In this document: in pieces, positions 1-8,346 of the stretch
Layout: every line of letters starts with the position of its first letter
How positions within the stretch are numbered: position 1 is the first letter of the stretch
Source of the DNA: a virus
Strand: one strand, 5' to 3'
Length of the DNA stretch: 42,362 nucleotides
Virus record (IMG/VR): IMGVR_UViG_3300045970_000666
Location: 1-42,362 of that record
Notes under the pieces: generated by a model
Databases searched by the model: none
Seen by the model: the letters and a program-made list of their open reading frames with translations, nothing else
What the model was told of the DNA's origin: nothing
Translations under genes and position numbers: made by a program

Positions 1-127
1 GGCAAGCAGGTTTATGGCCAGTATCACGACGTTGGCCGAGGTCAGGCGGGCGCAGAACTGGAACTCGAAGCCAAGCGCATGACGCTGGCCTCAGTGCAGG
101 CCTCGACAGGTATTGACAAGCTCTTTA
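1..127. repeat. Terminal overlap, left copy (contig closure)
   Basis: These 127 bases are identical to 42236-42362. The overlap lies inside the tape measure reading frame and keeps it open, so the two ends are the same stretch of a circular map. An overlap of exactly 127 is a common maximum k-mer size for short-read assemblers, so it probably reflects assembly of a circular or circularly permuted molecule, not a biological terminal repeat. Confidence 0.93.
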
Positions 128-1767
128 CGGACATCGTTTCCGGCATCAGCTTGGCAACCGCGTCCAGCGCCGAACTCGACGCGGCGCTGACCAAACTGTC
201 AGATGTCATGGTGATCAAGAAGGAATTCGAGGCGCTTGGCTGGAATATCGCCAGCCTGACCACTTCCCTGATTGACGCAGCAGGCGGCACCGCCAATCTT
301 CAAGCGGGAATCTCGACCTACTACGACAATTTCTACACGGATGCTGAAAAGCAGCAGGCGACGTGGGCCGCGCTCTCGACACAGTTCTCGGCCATCGGCA
401 TCACGCTCCCCGACGCGACCAATGCCACCCGCGAGTGGTTCCGCGCGCAGATGGAAATGCCGGGGATTACCGATGCCACCAAGGCCGCGCTGCTCGGCAT
501 GTCGGGTGCCTTCGCCAGCGTGGTTTCGGCCACTACGTTAGCGACCGCCGCCGTGGTGGATAACGCGGCGGCCCTCAAAGCCGCCGCCGATCTCAAGCGC
601 ACCAACGACAGCCTGCTGGTCACTCAATACGAACTCGAAGGCAAAGCCGCTGATGCACTGGCCCTGCGTCGCACGCTTGAGACGGACGGCATGGCGACAA
701 GCACGCTGGCAATCCAGAACCGGATTTACGCGCTGCAAGATGAGGCAATGGCAACACAGGCCGCCGCCGATGCCGCAGCCGCGCTGGCACAGATCAACGC
801 CACCCGCCAAGGCTGGCAGGATCAGCTCGACGTGCTGACCGGCGCAAAAACGCAGCAGCAACTTGATCGCCAGAACACGCTCGCTGGCACGACGGACGCC
901 GCGACAAGATCACTGATGAATCAGGTATTCGCGCAGCAGGACTTGAATGCTGCGTCCGCTTTATTGAATCAAGCCTATGCTGATATTGCAGCAGCAGCAA
1001 AGAATGCTGCTGCACAGGCCGACGCCAATTGGCAAGCCTTGGGGGAGTCGGTGATTGCCTCATGGAAGAATCAGGAAAGCGTCCTGTCGGCCACCATTAC
1101 AAAAATGGACGCCTTCACTGATTCGATCAAGAAATTTCAAGATAGTCTGAATCTGGGCGACAGTTCAACCCTTTCGCCTGCCAAAAAATATAGCGTGGCG
1201 AATTCCACATTTGTCACGACGGCGCAGAAAGCCGGACTAGGCAACGAACAGGCCATCAATGATCTTCCGGCGGCCATCACGGCGCTACTCACTGCATCAA
1301 AGACCAATTCCGGCGATCTATCCGCCTATTCCCGCGATCAGGCCCGCGCCAACGCCGCACTGAATACCGTCGAAGCCTATACCTCCGGCATGGCCGCGCA
1401 GTCGGCGCAGCAGCTCAATGCCCTGCCGGCGCAAATGGAAGCGTATTACGCCTCGGTGAGTCGCATGTATCACGCCGCAGGTGTGCCCGGATTTGCATCC
1501 GGGGGAATGGCTAGCGGATTATTCACGGCGGGAGAAAAGGGAACCGAGCTGATGTACTCGCCCTCTCCGGTGCGCGTCCTGTCGAACAGTCAAAGCGGCG
1601 CAGCGGTGATTGATGGTGGCAATGTATCGAAATTGCTGACCGAGCTGATTGCCGAAAACAAGCGCATATCAGAAAAACTGGCCGCCATCGAAGGCCACGC
1701 CAAGCGCACCGCGACGGCGACCAACGGACGGCCCGATGCGCCGGTGCTGGTGGAGATCGCGCCATGA
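1..1767 (+). CDS. Tail tape measure protein, C-terminal part (continues from 39578-42362)
   Basis: This is the 3' part of the tape measure gene. The frame is open from base 1 and continues the frame that starts at 39578. Joining 39578-42235 to 1-1767 gives 1,474 codons and a stop. The internal ATG at 79 is not the start. This part is rich in Ala, Gln and Asp with long helical stretches, as expected for a protein that spans the tail lumen and sets its length. By the family rule of about 1.5 angstrom per residue, the full protein would predict a tail near 220 nm (inference). The stop overlaps the next gene by 4 nt. Confidence 0.88.
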   Translation, partial: GKQVYGQYHDVGRGQAGAELELEAKRMTLASVQASTGIDKLFTDIVSGISLATASSAELDAALTKLSDVMVIKKEFEALGWNIASLTTSLIDAAGGTANLQAGISTYYDNFYTDAEKQQATWAALSTQFSAIGITLPDATNATREWFRAQMEMPGITDATKAALLGMSGAFASVVSATTLATAAVVDNAAALKAAADLKRTNDSLLVTQYELEGKAADALALRRTLETDGMATSTLAIQNRIYALQDEAMATQAAADAAAALAQINATRQGWQDQLDVLTGAKTQQQLDRQNTLAGTTDAATRSLMNQVFAQQDLNAASALLNQAYADIAAAAKNAAAQADANWQALGESVIASWKNQESVLSATITKMDAFTDSIKKFQDSLNLGDSSTLSPAKKYSVANSTFVTTAQKAGLGNEQAINDLPAAITALLTASKTNSGDLSAYSRDQARANAALNTVEAYTSGMAAQSAQQLNALPAQMEAYYASVSRMYHAAGVPGFASGGMASGLFTAGEKGTELMYSPSPVRVLSNSQSGAAVIDGGNVSKLLTELIAENKRISEKLAAIEGHAKRTATATNGRPDAPVLVEIAP

Positions 1768-2699
1768 CCACCGCGTACAGTCCAAAAGTATTGGTTCCAT
1801 TATCCATTGTTGATGCGACCGTCACCAGCTCCACCGTAGCGGAACCCGCGGCGGGCGAAACCGCATGGATCAGCGCCAGCACCTATGCGGTTGGTGATCG
1901 TCGGATTCGCACTACGACACATAAAATCTACGAGTGCATTGCCGCGCACACCGGCATCACGACTTACCCGGAAAACGACCCGAACCGCTGGACCAGCATC
2001 GGCCCGACCTCTAAATGGTCGATGTTCGATAACACCTGCGCCACACAGACCACCTGCGTAACGCCGCTGACCGTGGTCATGGCGCCCGACTTCATCAATG
2101 CGCTTAATCTGTACGGCTTACTCGGCGCATCGGTCGAAGTGACTCTCAAGGATGCGCCAGGCGGATCAGTGGTGTATTCCGAAACGACCGTATTGAATGG
2201 CCACTATCTGGACGAATATGATTATTGTTTTGGCCAGGATCGCCAGATTACCAAGCTGGTGGTCGACGGATTATCGCCCTATCCATCGGCAGAGTTAACG
2301 ATCAGCATTACCTCGACGGGCGGGGCCACAGTCGGTTGCGGCATGGTCTGCGTGGGTGATCTGCGCGACCTGATCCTGGGCGACTGGGGTGGCGCACAGT
2401 ATGGTGCGAAGTCCGAGCCGGTGGATTACAGCTACATCAAACTCGACGACTTTGGCAATGCCGAGATCGTGCGCCGTCACAGCGCCTTGAATGCCAGTTT
2501 CAGCGTGGTTTTGCCGCAGACCGGGGCCGACTATGCGCTGGCCTGCATTCAGGAAACACTGGCCGTCCCGGCGGCGTTTGTCGGCACGGTGGCGGACGGT
2601 TATGAAGGTCTTAACGTGTTTGGCCTCGGCTCTGGCTCACTGAGTTACGACGGCCCCAATCACGCCACGCTCACCATCAATGTAAAAGGACTCGTCTGA
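1764..2699 (+). CDS. Distal/minor tail protein with a carbohydrate-binding-like module
   Basis: A 311-residue protein whose ATG overlaps the tape measure stop (ATGA), so it is probably a distal tail or tail-tip component. Near residues 30-72 is a small aromatic module with the pattern TYAVG..R, IYEC..AHTG, P..DP.RW, similar to chitin/cellulose-binding-like modules seen in phage tail proteins. The next gene carries a related module. The remainder looks beta-rich and contains several cysteines (for example GCGMVCVGDL). Exact role (distal tail or baseplate hub) is not determined. Position and module are seen; carbohydrate binding is inferred. Confidence 0.65.
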   Translation: MTTAYSPKVLVPLSIVDATVTSSTVAEPAAGETAWISASTYAVGDRRIRTTTHKIYECIAAHTGITTYPENDPNRWTSIGPTSKWSMFDNTCATQTTCVTPLTVVMAPDFINALNLYGLLGASVEVTLKDAPGGSVVYSETTVLNGHYLDEYDYCFGQDRQITKLVVDGLSPYPSAELTISITSTGGATVGCGMVCVGDLRDLILGDWGGAQYGAKSEPVDYSYIKLDDFGNAEIVRRHSALNASFSVVLPQTGADYALACIQETLAVPAAFVGTVADGYEGLNVFGLGSGSLSYDGPNHATLTINVKGLV

Positions 2700-4051
2700 T
2701 GACTACGCCCACATCTCCTACACCAATTACCGCTGCGCCGACGGTTCCGGATCGCGCTGATCGAAGCACTTTCCCGGCGCGAATGTCTGCCTTTTTTTCG
2801 TATTTGGCGGGAAGTTTTTTATCTGGGGCCAACGCGCTGGCAACCAACATTTACGACAATGCGCTTCTGGCGTATGGCTACGCCACCAGCAGCGCCACGG
2901 ACGCTTCCGTCGCCAGCGCCGCCGTCACGACCATGAATGCCATCGCGTGGGTTAGTGGCACGACCTATGCCATCGGCAATGCGCGATACAGTCCGGCTAA
3001 TTTGCAAACTTATCGCCGCGTGACTGCCGGGGCAGGCACGACCGACCCATCGACAGATGCAACTAACTGGACGCGGGTGGCGTTATCCGGGTTGTCTCCC
3101 GTAAGTCACCTTTATTCTGCCCACCCTACCGGAACATTCTCCCGCGCTGCATCGGTAGTCGGCGCGGCCTACTCGCGGACTTTGACTACTGTCACGGTCA
3201 CGGAGAACGCGCATACCCGGCAGATCGGGGATTATCTCTATCTAGACTTTACAACTGGCACGGCAGTTGATGGCTGGTTCACTATTACCGGCAAGACCGC
3301 AAATGACTGGACGGTGACACACAGCACATCCGGGGCGACTTCCGGTCTGGTCACCATCTACCCTCCGGTCATTATCACCGTGACCAGTCAAGCGGCGCAT
3401 TTGTTATCCAACGGGGATACGACTTATGTGGATTTCTCAGGTACGTTCACTGCCTCTAATTTCACTGTGGCACAGGTGGTCGGCGCTACTTTCCAGATAA
3501 AAGGCGATACCGGAAATCCGACCACGTTCGCCACGCTGGGCGTAAATACATCCGGCACAGTGACGCTCAACTCTATCGCTTACACAACGACATGGACAAA
3601 ACCTGCGGGGCTGGTCTATGCGAAGGTAACGGCGGTAGGGGGAGGAGGTTCGAATGCGGGTGGTGGGGGTGGGACGAGTATCAAGACCATCCTTGCTGCA
3701 AGTCTCGGGGCGACTGAAACAGTGATCGTGGGGCGCGGCGGGCAGATTGTGACCGCAGCAGGGGTGGGTGGGACAAGCTCATTCGGGGCGCACTGTTCAG
3801 CAACGGGGGGCACAACTGGCTCTGGTCTTGGTGGAACGGGTACTGGTGGCGATATAAATATAAATGGGAGTCCATGCGGGGACGGGGATGGAACAACCGG
3901 AACAAATGGAGGGGCATCATTCTTAGGTGCGCCGGGGGGGATGTCGGCTCCTTATAACGCTCCCGCTGGATACGGCGGTGGCGGGAGTGCAAATGGCGCG
4001 AATCTTGGCACTGGCGCTCGTGGTGTTGTGATTGTTGAGGAGTTTTATTGA
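2699..4051 (+). CDS. Tail fibre/tip protein with glycine-rich C-terminal domain
   Basis: A 450-residue protein that starts at the stop of the previous gene. Near residues 80-125 is a second small aromatic module (TTYAIGNARY, QTYRRVTAG, P.TDATNW) like the one in the preceding protein. The middle is Thr/Val-rich and probably beta-structured. The last about 150 residues form a glycine-rich domain that begins near TTWTKPAG and contains GGGGSNAGGGGG and repeated GGxG runs. This domain type is common at phage fibre tips, where it is thought to form a polyglycine sandwich that contacts the receptor. Probably the receptor-binding protein (inference from domain and position). Confidence 0.7.
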   Translation: MTTPTSPTPITAAPTVPDRADRSTFPARMSAFFSYLAGSFLSGANALATNIYDNALLAYGYATSSATDASVASAAVTTMNAIAWVSGTTYAIGNARYSPANLQTYRRVTAGAGTTDPSTDATNWTRVALSGLSPVSHLYSAHPTGTFSRAASVVGAAYSRTLTTVTVTENAHTRQIGDYLYLDFTTGTAVDGWFTITGKTANDWTVTHSTSGATSGLVTIYPPVIITVTSQAAHLLSNGDTTYVDFSGTFTASNFTVAQVVGATFQIKGDTGNPTTFATLGVNTSGTVTLNSIAYTTTWTKPAGLVYAKVTAVGGGGSNAGGGGGTSIKTILAASLGATETVIVGRGGQIVTAAGVGGTSSFGAHCSATGGTTGSGLGGTGTGGDININGSPCGDGDGTTGTNGGASFLGAPGGMSAPYNAPAGYGGGGSANGANLGTGARGVVIVEEFY

Positions 4052-4353
4052 TGCGCTACTTACGAATCCAAGACGGCAAGGCCGTTGAGTCCATCAACGT
4101 CGACTCCATTGAAGGGCTATTCCATCCCGACTTGATCTGGATACCTTCGGAAACCGCGCAGTTGGGCGATGTGTGGGATGGAACTAATTTCAGTACGCCC
4201 ATTCCCCTGCCGCCGACCAACGCGGAACTGCTGAAGAAAATTGTTGCGCTTCAGCAAAAGTCCCTGCGCTCGCTGGTGGAAGATGCGCCAGACACGACAT
4301 GGCTTGACCAGTACAAAGCACAGATCATTGCTCTGCGGAACCAAATGATATGA
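4051..4353 (+). CDS. Small protein after the tail fibre; possible fibre accessory/assembly protein
   Basis: About 100 residues. I chose the ATG at 4051, which shares one base with the fibre stop (TGATG) and has a GAGGAG ribosome site at about -12; a TTG one codon upstream is less likely. The N-terminus (MRYLRIQDGKAVESI) and a central DGTNF-like motif resemble short proteins found after fibre genes, and the C-terminal half looks helical. It overlaps the peptidase gene by 4 nt, so translation is coupled. Specific family not recognised; a chaperone or accessory role is a guess from position. Confidence 0.65.
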   Translation: MRYLRIQDGKAVESINVDSIEGLFHPDLIWIPSETAQLGDVWDGTNFSTPIPLPPTNAELLKKIVALQQKSLRSLVEDAPDTTWLDQYKAQIIALRNQMI

Positions 4354-5282
4354 ACCCCGCTGCTGTCGATCTTCGCCCGTTGGTAGATCAGGTAGAGAAT
4401 CAGGGAACTGTCGGTATGTGCGTGGCCGAAGGCATCCACAAAGCCGTGGAGGTGGCCTATGAGCGCAACGGGGGTGACTTGAAACTCTCCCCGGCTTACC
4501 TCTACTACTACGCGAGAGAGCTTGAGAAATTCCCATCGACCGAGGGTATCAAGACGCTCGGTGATGCGGCTACCGTTTTGCAGTCGCGGGGCTGTTGTCT
4601 TGAATCTTCCTATCCTTCAACGACCAACAAACAGGATATCAAGCCGCCTGCTGCGCTGGACGCTGAAGCTGCCGAGTACAAGATTCAGTCTTGGCATTAT
4701 CTCAGCGTAACACTCGACACCATCAAGACCTGTCTGGCGCAAGGAATGTGCGTGCCGATTGGCATGGCGTTGACCGAGGATTTCTACAGCCTTGGCGATC
4801 AGAAGAACTGGCGCGAGTCGCACTGGAACCCCATCGGTGACCGATTCAAGAATCCGTTTGTCGGCGAGCATGCGGTGATGATAATCGGCTATGACGATGC
4901 GGTGGGCCGGTTCTTGGTGCAAAACTCATGGGGGCCGGCCTGGGCAGATGGGGGCTTCTTCGGCCTGCCGTATGCCTCGATCTACAACTGCATCGTGCAA
5001 TGCCTTGTCATAGATAAGCTCGGCGTGCCGTTCGTCAATGCCGGCTGGACAGAAGAACCGATAGTGACGTTTGATCGGCTAATGGATTGGGCTGAGAAAA
5101 CCTACGGCCTCGCGCATATGACCACACAACGGTTCGCTCAATACTTGTACCGCACCTACGGCGACGTGTCGGCAGGGCTGGATATGAATCGCGGCATGAT
5201 CGTTAAATACACCGCATCGACCAACACGATGGAAGACTTCGGGTTGGAGTCGGAGTGGCTGGATAAAATAAATTTATCATAA
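4350..5282 (+). CDS. Papain-like (C1 family) cysteine peptidase in the tail cluster
   Basis: A 310-residue protein. The papain triad is readable: Gln18 (oxyanion hole) and Cys24 in NQGTVGMCVAEG, His174 in GEHAVMIIGYDD and Asn192 in VQNSWGPAWADGG. There is no signal peptide and no propeptide; the chain starts almost at the mature papain N-terminus, so it may need no activation. Residues after about 225 form an extra C-terminal domain of unknown role. ATG overlaps the previous stop (ATGA). Placed between fibre and lysis genes, it could be virion-associated (processing tail proteins or degrading host surface protein) or act at lysis; the sequence does not decide. Confidence 0.85.
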   Translation: MNPAAVDLRPLVDQVENQGTVGMCVAEGIHKAVEVAYERNGGDLKLSPAYLYYYARELEKFPSTEGIKTLGDAATVLQSRGCCLESSYPSTTNKQDIKPPAALDAEAAEYKIQSWHYLSVTLDTIKTCLAQGMCVPIGMALTEDFYSLGDQKNWRESHWNPIGDRFKNPFVGEHAVMIIGYDDAVGRFLVQNSWGPAWADGGFFGLPYASIYNCIVQCLVIDKLGVPFVNAGWTEEPIVTFDRLMDWAEKTYGLAHMTTQRFAQYLYRTYGDVSAGLDMNRGMIVKYTASTNTMEDFGLESEWLDKINLS

Positions 5283-5306
5283 TTACGGTACTCACTAAGG
5301 AAAATC

Positions 5307-5570
5307 ATGGCTTCTAAAGATTGTATGACTCAAACTTCCTGTACTCACGCACTTGAGTCTGCTGAACTTGCAGTCAAGAAGGTATTCGCCATCCTCGGCG
5401 TGGATATAGATAAGCCGGAATCGGTCGAAGCCTTCCGCGAGGATTTACGCTTCGGAAAGAAACTGCGCAAGGCCACCGATCACGGCGTGCTCGCTTTCGT
5501 CGGCCTGGTGGTTGTGGCGCTGGGTATGGCGCTGTGGACCGGTATCGTGCATAACGCGGTGGGAAAATGA
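5307..5570 (+). CDS. Small membrane protein upstream of the endolysin
   Basis: 87 residues with an AAGGAAAA ribosome site just before the ATG. Residues 1-60 are charged and soluble; residues about 61-80 (VLAFVGLVVVALGMALW) form one transmembrane helix, with a short tail. The layout is a cytoplasmic domain with C-terminal anchor. It overlaps the peptidase start by 4 nt, which ties it to lysis. It may be a second holin-type or accessory lysis protein. Family not recognised. Confidence 0.65.
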   Translation: MASKDCMTQTSCTHALESAELAVKKVFAILGVDIDKPESVEAFREDLRFGKKLRKATDHGVLAFVGLVVVALGMALWTGIVHNAVGK

Positions 5571-6001
5571 ACTTGACCGATCATTTCACGCTGGAAGAAC
5601 TGACGCGCAGCAGCAAGGCGGAGCGCTTCGGCATTGATAACACGTGCTCGGCGCTGATCGTTGCGCGTCTGAATGTGCTGGCGCATGGACTGGAGGAAGT
5701 GCGGGCGCTGCTCGGCTTCCCACTGCATATTGATTCCGGCTACCGAGCCCCGGCGCTGAATGCAGCCGTCGGCGGCGCCAAGGATTCGGCGCACATGGAT
5801 GGTTACGCGGCGGATTTCGTCTGCGATCCGTTCGGCGACGCACTGTCGATTGTGAAGGCCATCGAGGCCAGCGATATTCAATTCGACCAATGCATTCAAG
5901 AGGGCGGCTGGGTGCACATTTCATTTGACCCGCAACTGCGCCGCAGAATACTGACCGCGCATTTCAGCTATGCCGGCACGACCTACACGCTGGGGGTGTA
6001 A
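5567..6001 (+). CDS. Endolysin, M15 family peptidase (D-Ala-D-Ala type)
   Basis: 144 residues, full length for the Peptidase_M15_3 family. The N-terminus (LTDHFTLEELTRS) is the typical opening helix. The zinc motif SxHxxGxAxD is present as SAHMDGYAAD with His76 and Asp83, and the third ligand is His117 in WVHISF. There is no signal sequence, so release to the periplasm needs the adjacent holin. It cleaves peptide bonds of the peptidoglycan stem or cross-bridge at the end of infection (family knowledge). Coupled by overlaps to both neighbours. Confidence 0.88.
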   Translation: MNLTDHFTLEELTRSSKAERFGIDNTCSALIVARLNVLAHGLEEVRALLGFPLHIDSGYRAPALNAAVGGAKDSAHMDGYAADFVCDPFGDALSIVKAIEASDIQFDQCIQEGGWVHISFDPQLRRRILTAHFSYAGTTYTLGV

Positions 6002-6246
6002 TGAACTGGCTGCGTGAGGCGATCAGCGACGGTCGCACCGACCGCGCCAGCGCCAAGCGGATCGCCATGCTGCTGGCGACGCTGGCGATGTCGATCAGCC
6101 TGGTGATCCTGGCCGCTGCCGGGTACATCGGAAATGAAGTAGCGATGGCGATGGGCGCTGTCGCCGTACCGCTGGCGGGCCTGGGCGGGTATTCCTACGT
6201 CAATGGCAAGACGGCAGAAGCAAAACGTGATGCGGAGGTCAAATGA
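6001..6246 (+). CDS. Holin (two transmembrane segments)
   Basis: 81 residues. A short charged N-terminus (DGRTDRASAKR) is followed by two hydrophobic segments at about residues 21-43 and 47-66, then a charged tail ending in Lys/Glu residues. This is the class II holin layout. The ATG shares a base with the endolysin stop (TAATG). It would form the membrane lesion that releases the M15 endolysin. Assigned by topology and position between endolysin and spanins, not by a named family. Confidence 0.78.
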   Translation: MNWLREAISDGRTDRASAKRIAMLLATLAMSISLVILAAAGYIGNEVAMAMGAVAVPLAGLGGYSYVNGKTAEAKRDAEVK

Positions 6247-6247
6247 C

Positions 6248-6739
6248 ATGCTCAATCCATCAATTCTTCTTGCACGCCTTGTCGCTGTTCTCGTCGCCGT
6301 CGGCCTGGGATTCTGGACCGGGTATCAATGGGAGGTCCGCGCCCATGCCAAGCAGCAGCTCGAAGCGGCCAATTTCGCTGCTGACAAGGCACGTGCAGAC
6401 GCTAAGACTGAATCCGCAGAAGCGCTGGCCGTCGCAGAAGCCTCAGCGAAAACACGCCTTGCGTCCAGTGAAAAACGCCACAAACTAGAATTGGAGATCG
6501 CCCGTGATGAAACTGCTCGTAATTGCCGCGTTAGCGATGGAACTTTCGGCGTGCTGCTCGACGCCATCCGTACCGCCAACGGTGCCCCGCCCTCGGCCAT
6601 CCGCATCGATGCTGGACTGCCAGCCCTACCCGGAACCCGCAAGCCCGTCAGCAGCGGATCTGGCGCGAGCGGTGCAGGATGGCTCGGAGGTCTACGCCTC
6701 CTGCCGACTGGAAAAGCGGGCGCTGGTGGAGTGGATTAG
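6248..6739 (+). CDS. Inner-membrane spanin subunit (Rz-like)
   Basis: 163 residues from the ATG two bases after the holin stop; an upstream in-frame start inside the holin gene is unlikely. An N-terminal membrane anchor (residues 5-25, ending GFWTGYQW) is followed by a long Ala/Glu/Lys-rich coiled coil, the i-spanin layout. The outer subunit is encoded inside this gene in another frame. Together they would fuse inner and outer membranes after the wall is cut, which indicates a Gram-negative host. The last 50 residues are low in structure and share DNA with the nested gene. Confidence 0.82.
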   Translation: MLNPSILLARLVAVLVAVGLGFWTGYQWEVRAHAKQQLEAANFAADKARADAKTESAEALAVAEASAKTRLASSEKRHKLELEIARDETARNCRVSDGTFGVLLDAIRTANGAPPSAIRIDAGLPALPGTRKPVSSGSGASGAGWLGGLRLLPTGKAGAGGVD

Positions 6740-6752
6740 GCGAGGGGAGTGA
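6507..6752 (+). CDS. Outer-membrane spanin lipoprotein (Rz1-like), nested in Rz
   Basis: About 81 residues starting at ATG 6507 (a GTG lies one codon upstream). The signal peptide MKLLVIAALAMELSAC ends in a lipobox (LSAC), so Cys16 would be lipidated. A Pro-rich stretch follows (STPSVPPTVPRPRP), as usual for Rz1. It lies in a different frame within the Rz gene and runs 13 nt past its stop, the classic nested spanin arrangement. Confidence 0.85.
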   Translation: MKLLVIAALAMELSACCSTPSVPPTVPRPRPSASMLDCQPYPEPASPSAADLARAVQDGSEVYASCRLEKRALVEWIRRGE

Positions 6753-6974
6753 TCGCTGAAAAGTGTCTAAGATTAAAAATGACACCCAGCAACCACGCGG
6801 GTTCGCGGACACCTAAAAACCACAAAACCTTAGAAGGTTTCTCTATATAAAATGCTTAATTATCAAATAGATATAGCATTTATTCTAGTTGCTGACAGCA
6901 AAACCACATAGCTCTATATGTATTTGATTCATTTGATATTTATCGCAATCTGTCTAAGGTTTTTAGGTAAGTGT
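6753..6974. other. AT-rich intergenic region, candidate attP with arm-type repeats
   Basis: An AT-rich gap between the lysis cassette and the 3' end of the integrase gene. AAGTGTCTAAGATT occurs at 6761-6774 and again at 6969-6982 (inside the integrase stop region), and a related TGTCTAAGGTT at 6951. ACCTAAAAACC (6811-6821) is inverted at 6958-6968. A 7-bp inverted repeat AAACCTT/AAGGTTT lies at 6825-6840. Direct and inverted short repeats beside a tyrosine integrase are what arm and core sites of an attP look like. I cannot identify the exact crossover core or a tRNA fragment. Confidence 0.5.
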
Positions 6975-7928
6975 CTAAGATTTTGTCGCAAACTTCACCG
7001 GATCGACGACTGGAATAGTATGTTCGCGCAGGTATCCCGCGTGCGTTTTTTTCTCTTTGTGACCTAGCAATCCCATCCCGTCTATTCCTTGCTTTTTGGC
7101 CTCACCCGCTGCGGTGGCGCGAATGTCATGCAGGGTTACTCCCTTCACGCCTGATTTCTCCAAGGCCCGCATAAACTGCGTCCGAATCGTGTTGTAGGCA
7201 AGCTGTGTGCCTTTGCGCGTATGGAATAGGGTAAGCCCTCGCACGGACTGATGGATGCTCTTGGCAGTCCTGATGGCCGCTTCCAGATCGGGCGATATTT
7301 TCACAATCAATTCATGCCCGGTCTTTTGTTGTTTAACGTATAGACCATCAGCTATAAAGTCGGCATATTTGATCTTCAGCACGTCGCCTATTCTCTGCCC
7401 GGTCAGGTAGCAAATATCGAGGATAGCTCTGAGCGTAGGTTGGCAGTGCGCCTTGATAAGCTCGAATTCCGCTATGGTCAGGTTGCGCGTTCGCTTGGTG
7501 CTGGGGAATAAGTCAATCTCGGTGGCGACGTTATGCTCAATCAAGCCTTTTCTGATGCCGAGACTCAGGACCATGCGTAACGTCCTGACGTACTGATTCG
7601 CCATCGCCGGGGTATCACTGGTGGCGTCCATCAAGGCGTAAATATGGGACGGCTTCAGATCGGACGGCTCAAACTCTGCAAATACTTTCTTGATCTTGTT
7701 GCAGGCCAAGGTATGCAGCTTGACCGTACTCGGCTCGCCGGTGTATTTGGACAGAAACGCATCCGAGAGGTCGGCCAGCCCTTTAATTCTTTTCTCAACA
7801 AACGTGCCAGAGTACATCCTGAAAGCCTCGGCCTTGTCTCTGGACAAAAATGTCCACTTGTTGCGAAAGACATAATAGTAAGCCCCGTTCTTTTCGTGCA
7901 TCCGGACGGGGAGTTTCCGGGCGTTCAT
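6975..7928 (-). CDS. int: Tyrosine recombinase (phage integrase)
   Basis: 317 residues. The C-terminal catalytic domain shows the expected residues in order: Arg in GQRIGDVLK, Lys in KQQKTGHEL, His-x-x-Arg in LHDIRATAA, His in LLGHKEKKTHAGY, with the Tyr nucleophile in that last motif. The N-terminal part has the SAM-like core-binding domain (about residues 55-150). It integrates and excises the phage at attP/attB. It is the last gene of the leftward operon and overlaps the DUF4224 gene by 4 nt. The TAG stop lies within one of the direct repeats of the attP candidate. Confidence 0.92.
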   Translation of the reverse strand: MNARKLPVRMHEKNGAYYYVFRNKWTFLSRDKAEAFRMYSGTFVEKRIKGLADLSDAFLSKYTGEPSTVKLHTLACNKIKKVFAEFEPSDLKPSHIYALMDATSDTPAMANQYVRTLRMVLSLGIRKGLIEHNVATEIDLFPSTKRTRNLTIAEFELIKAHCQPTLRAILDICYLTGQRIGDVLKIKYADFIADGLYVKQQKTGHELIVKISPDLEAAIRTAKSIHQSVRGLTLFHTRKGTQLAYNTIRTQFMRALEKSGVKGVTLHDIRATAAGEAKKQGIDGMGLLGHKEKKTHAGYLREHTIPVVDPVKFATKS

Positions 7929-8116
7929 AGGTGCATTCTTGGCTCTGGCTTGGTAATTTGACCGGATAGACTAGCACACACGGCCTCACGGAGTACCCTT
8001 GGCCAGCCATCGCCGCCTATCTTGAATAGGTAGCCATTATCGGCAAGCCACTCCATGACCTTGGCCGGGCGCTTCCATCCGGTTAATTCCCGAAGTTCTT
8101 CGATGGTCAGGAACAT
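7925..8116 (-). CDS. DUF4224 protein, probable excisionase-like factor
   Basis: 63 residues. The sequence FLTIEELRELTGWKRPAK followed by W.ADNGY and GWPRVLRE matches the DUF4224 pattern, a small winged-helix-like family usually found just upstream of phage integrases. ATGA overlap with int indicates coupled translation. A role in directing excision or controlling int is inferred from this association and is not shown by the sequence. Confidence 0.8.
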   Translation of the reverse strand: MFLTIEELRELTGWKRPAKVMEWLADNGYLFKIGGDGWPRVLREAVCASLSGQITKPEPRMHL

Positions 8117-8117
8117 T

Positions 8118-8342
8118 TCAACTCTTCATCCAGTGATGCCGCACGCCGCGCATCCATCCAGCGGCATAGACAAACGACAGCGCAAAAATTCCCCACTGCG
8201 CCGCCTTGAAGGTGGCGTACATCCAGAACGGTTGCGCGATCAGGCCGATGAGGCAGGCCCAGCGTCGCCAGCGTTCGCGCGGATCGTTGGCAAGCCAGAT
8301 CGAGGACATGCCGCAGATCGCAATAATGGCCTGTTCGATCAC
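8118..8342 (-). CDS. Small membrane protein of unknown function
   Basis: 74 residues with a GTG start at 8342 and an AAGGGG ribosome site placed in the end of the preceding gene. Two or three hydrophobic segments (residues 1-18, about 31-45 and 49-66) separated by a charged loop (NDPRERWRR) indicate a small inner-membrane protein. Located in the early operon just before the excisionase/integrase pair. Family not recognised. Confidence 0.65.
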   Translation of the reverse strand: MIEQAIIAICGMSSIWLANDPRERWRRWACLIGLIAQPFWMYATFKAAQWGIFALSFVYAAGWMRGVRHHWMKS

Positions 8343-8346
8343 CGGG

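Noticed and set aside
6825-6840. Terminator between lysis genes and integrase
   Set aside because: The AAACCTT/AAGGTTT repeat leaves only a 2-base loop and has no T run next to it; it fits better as part of the att region.
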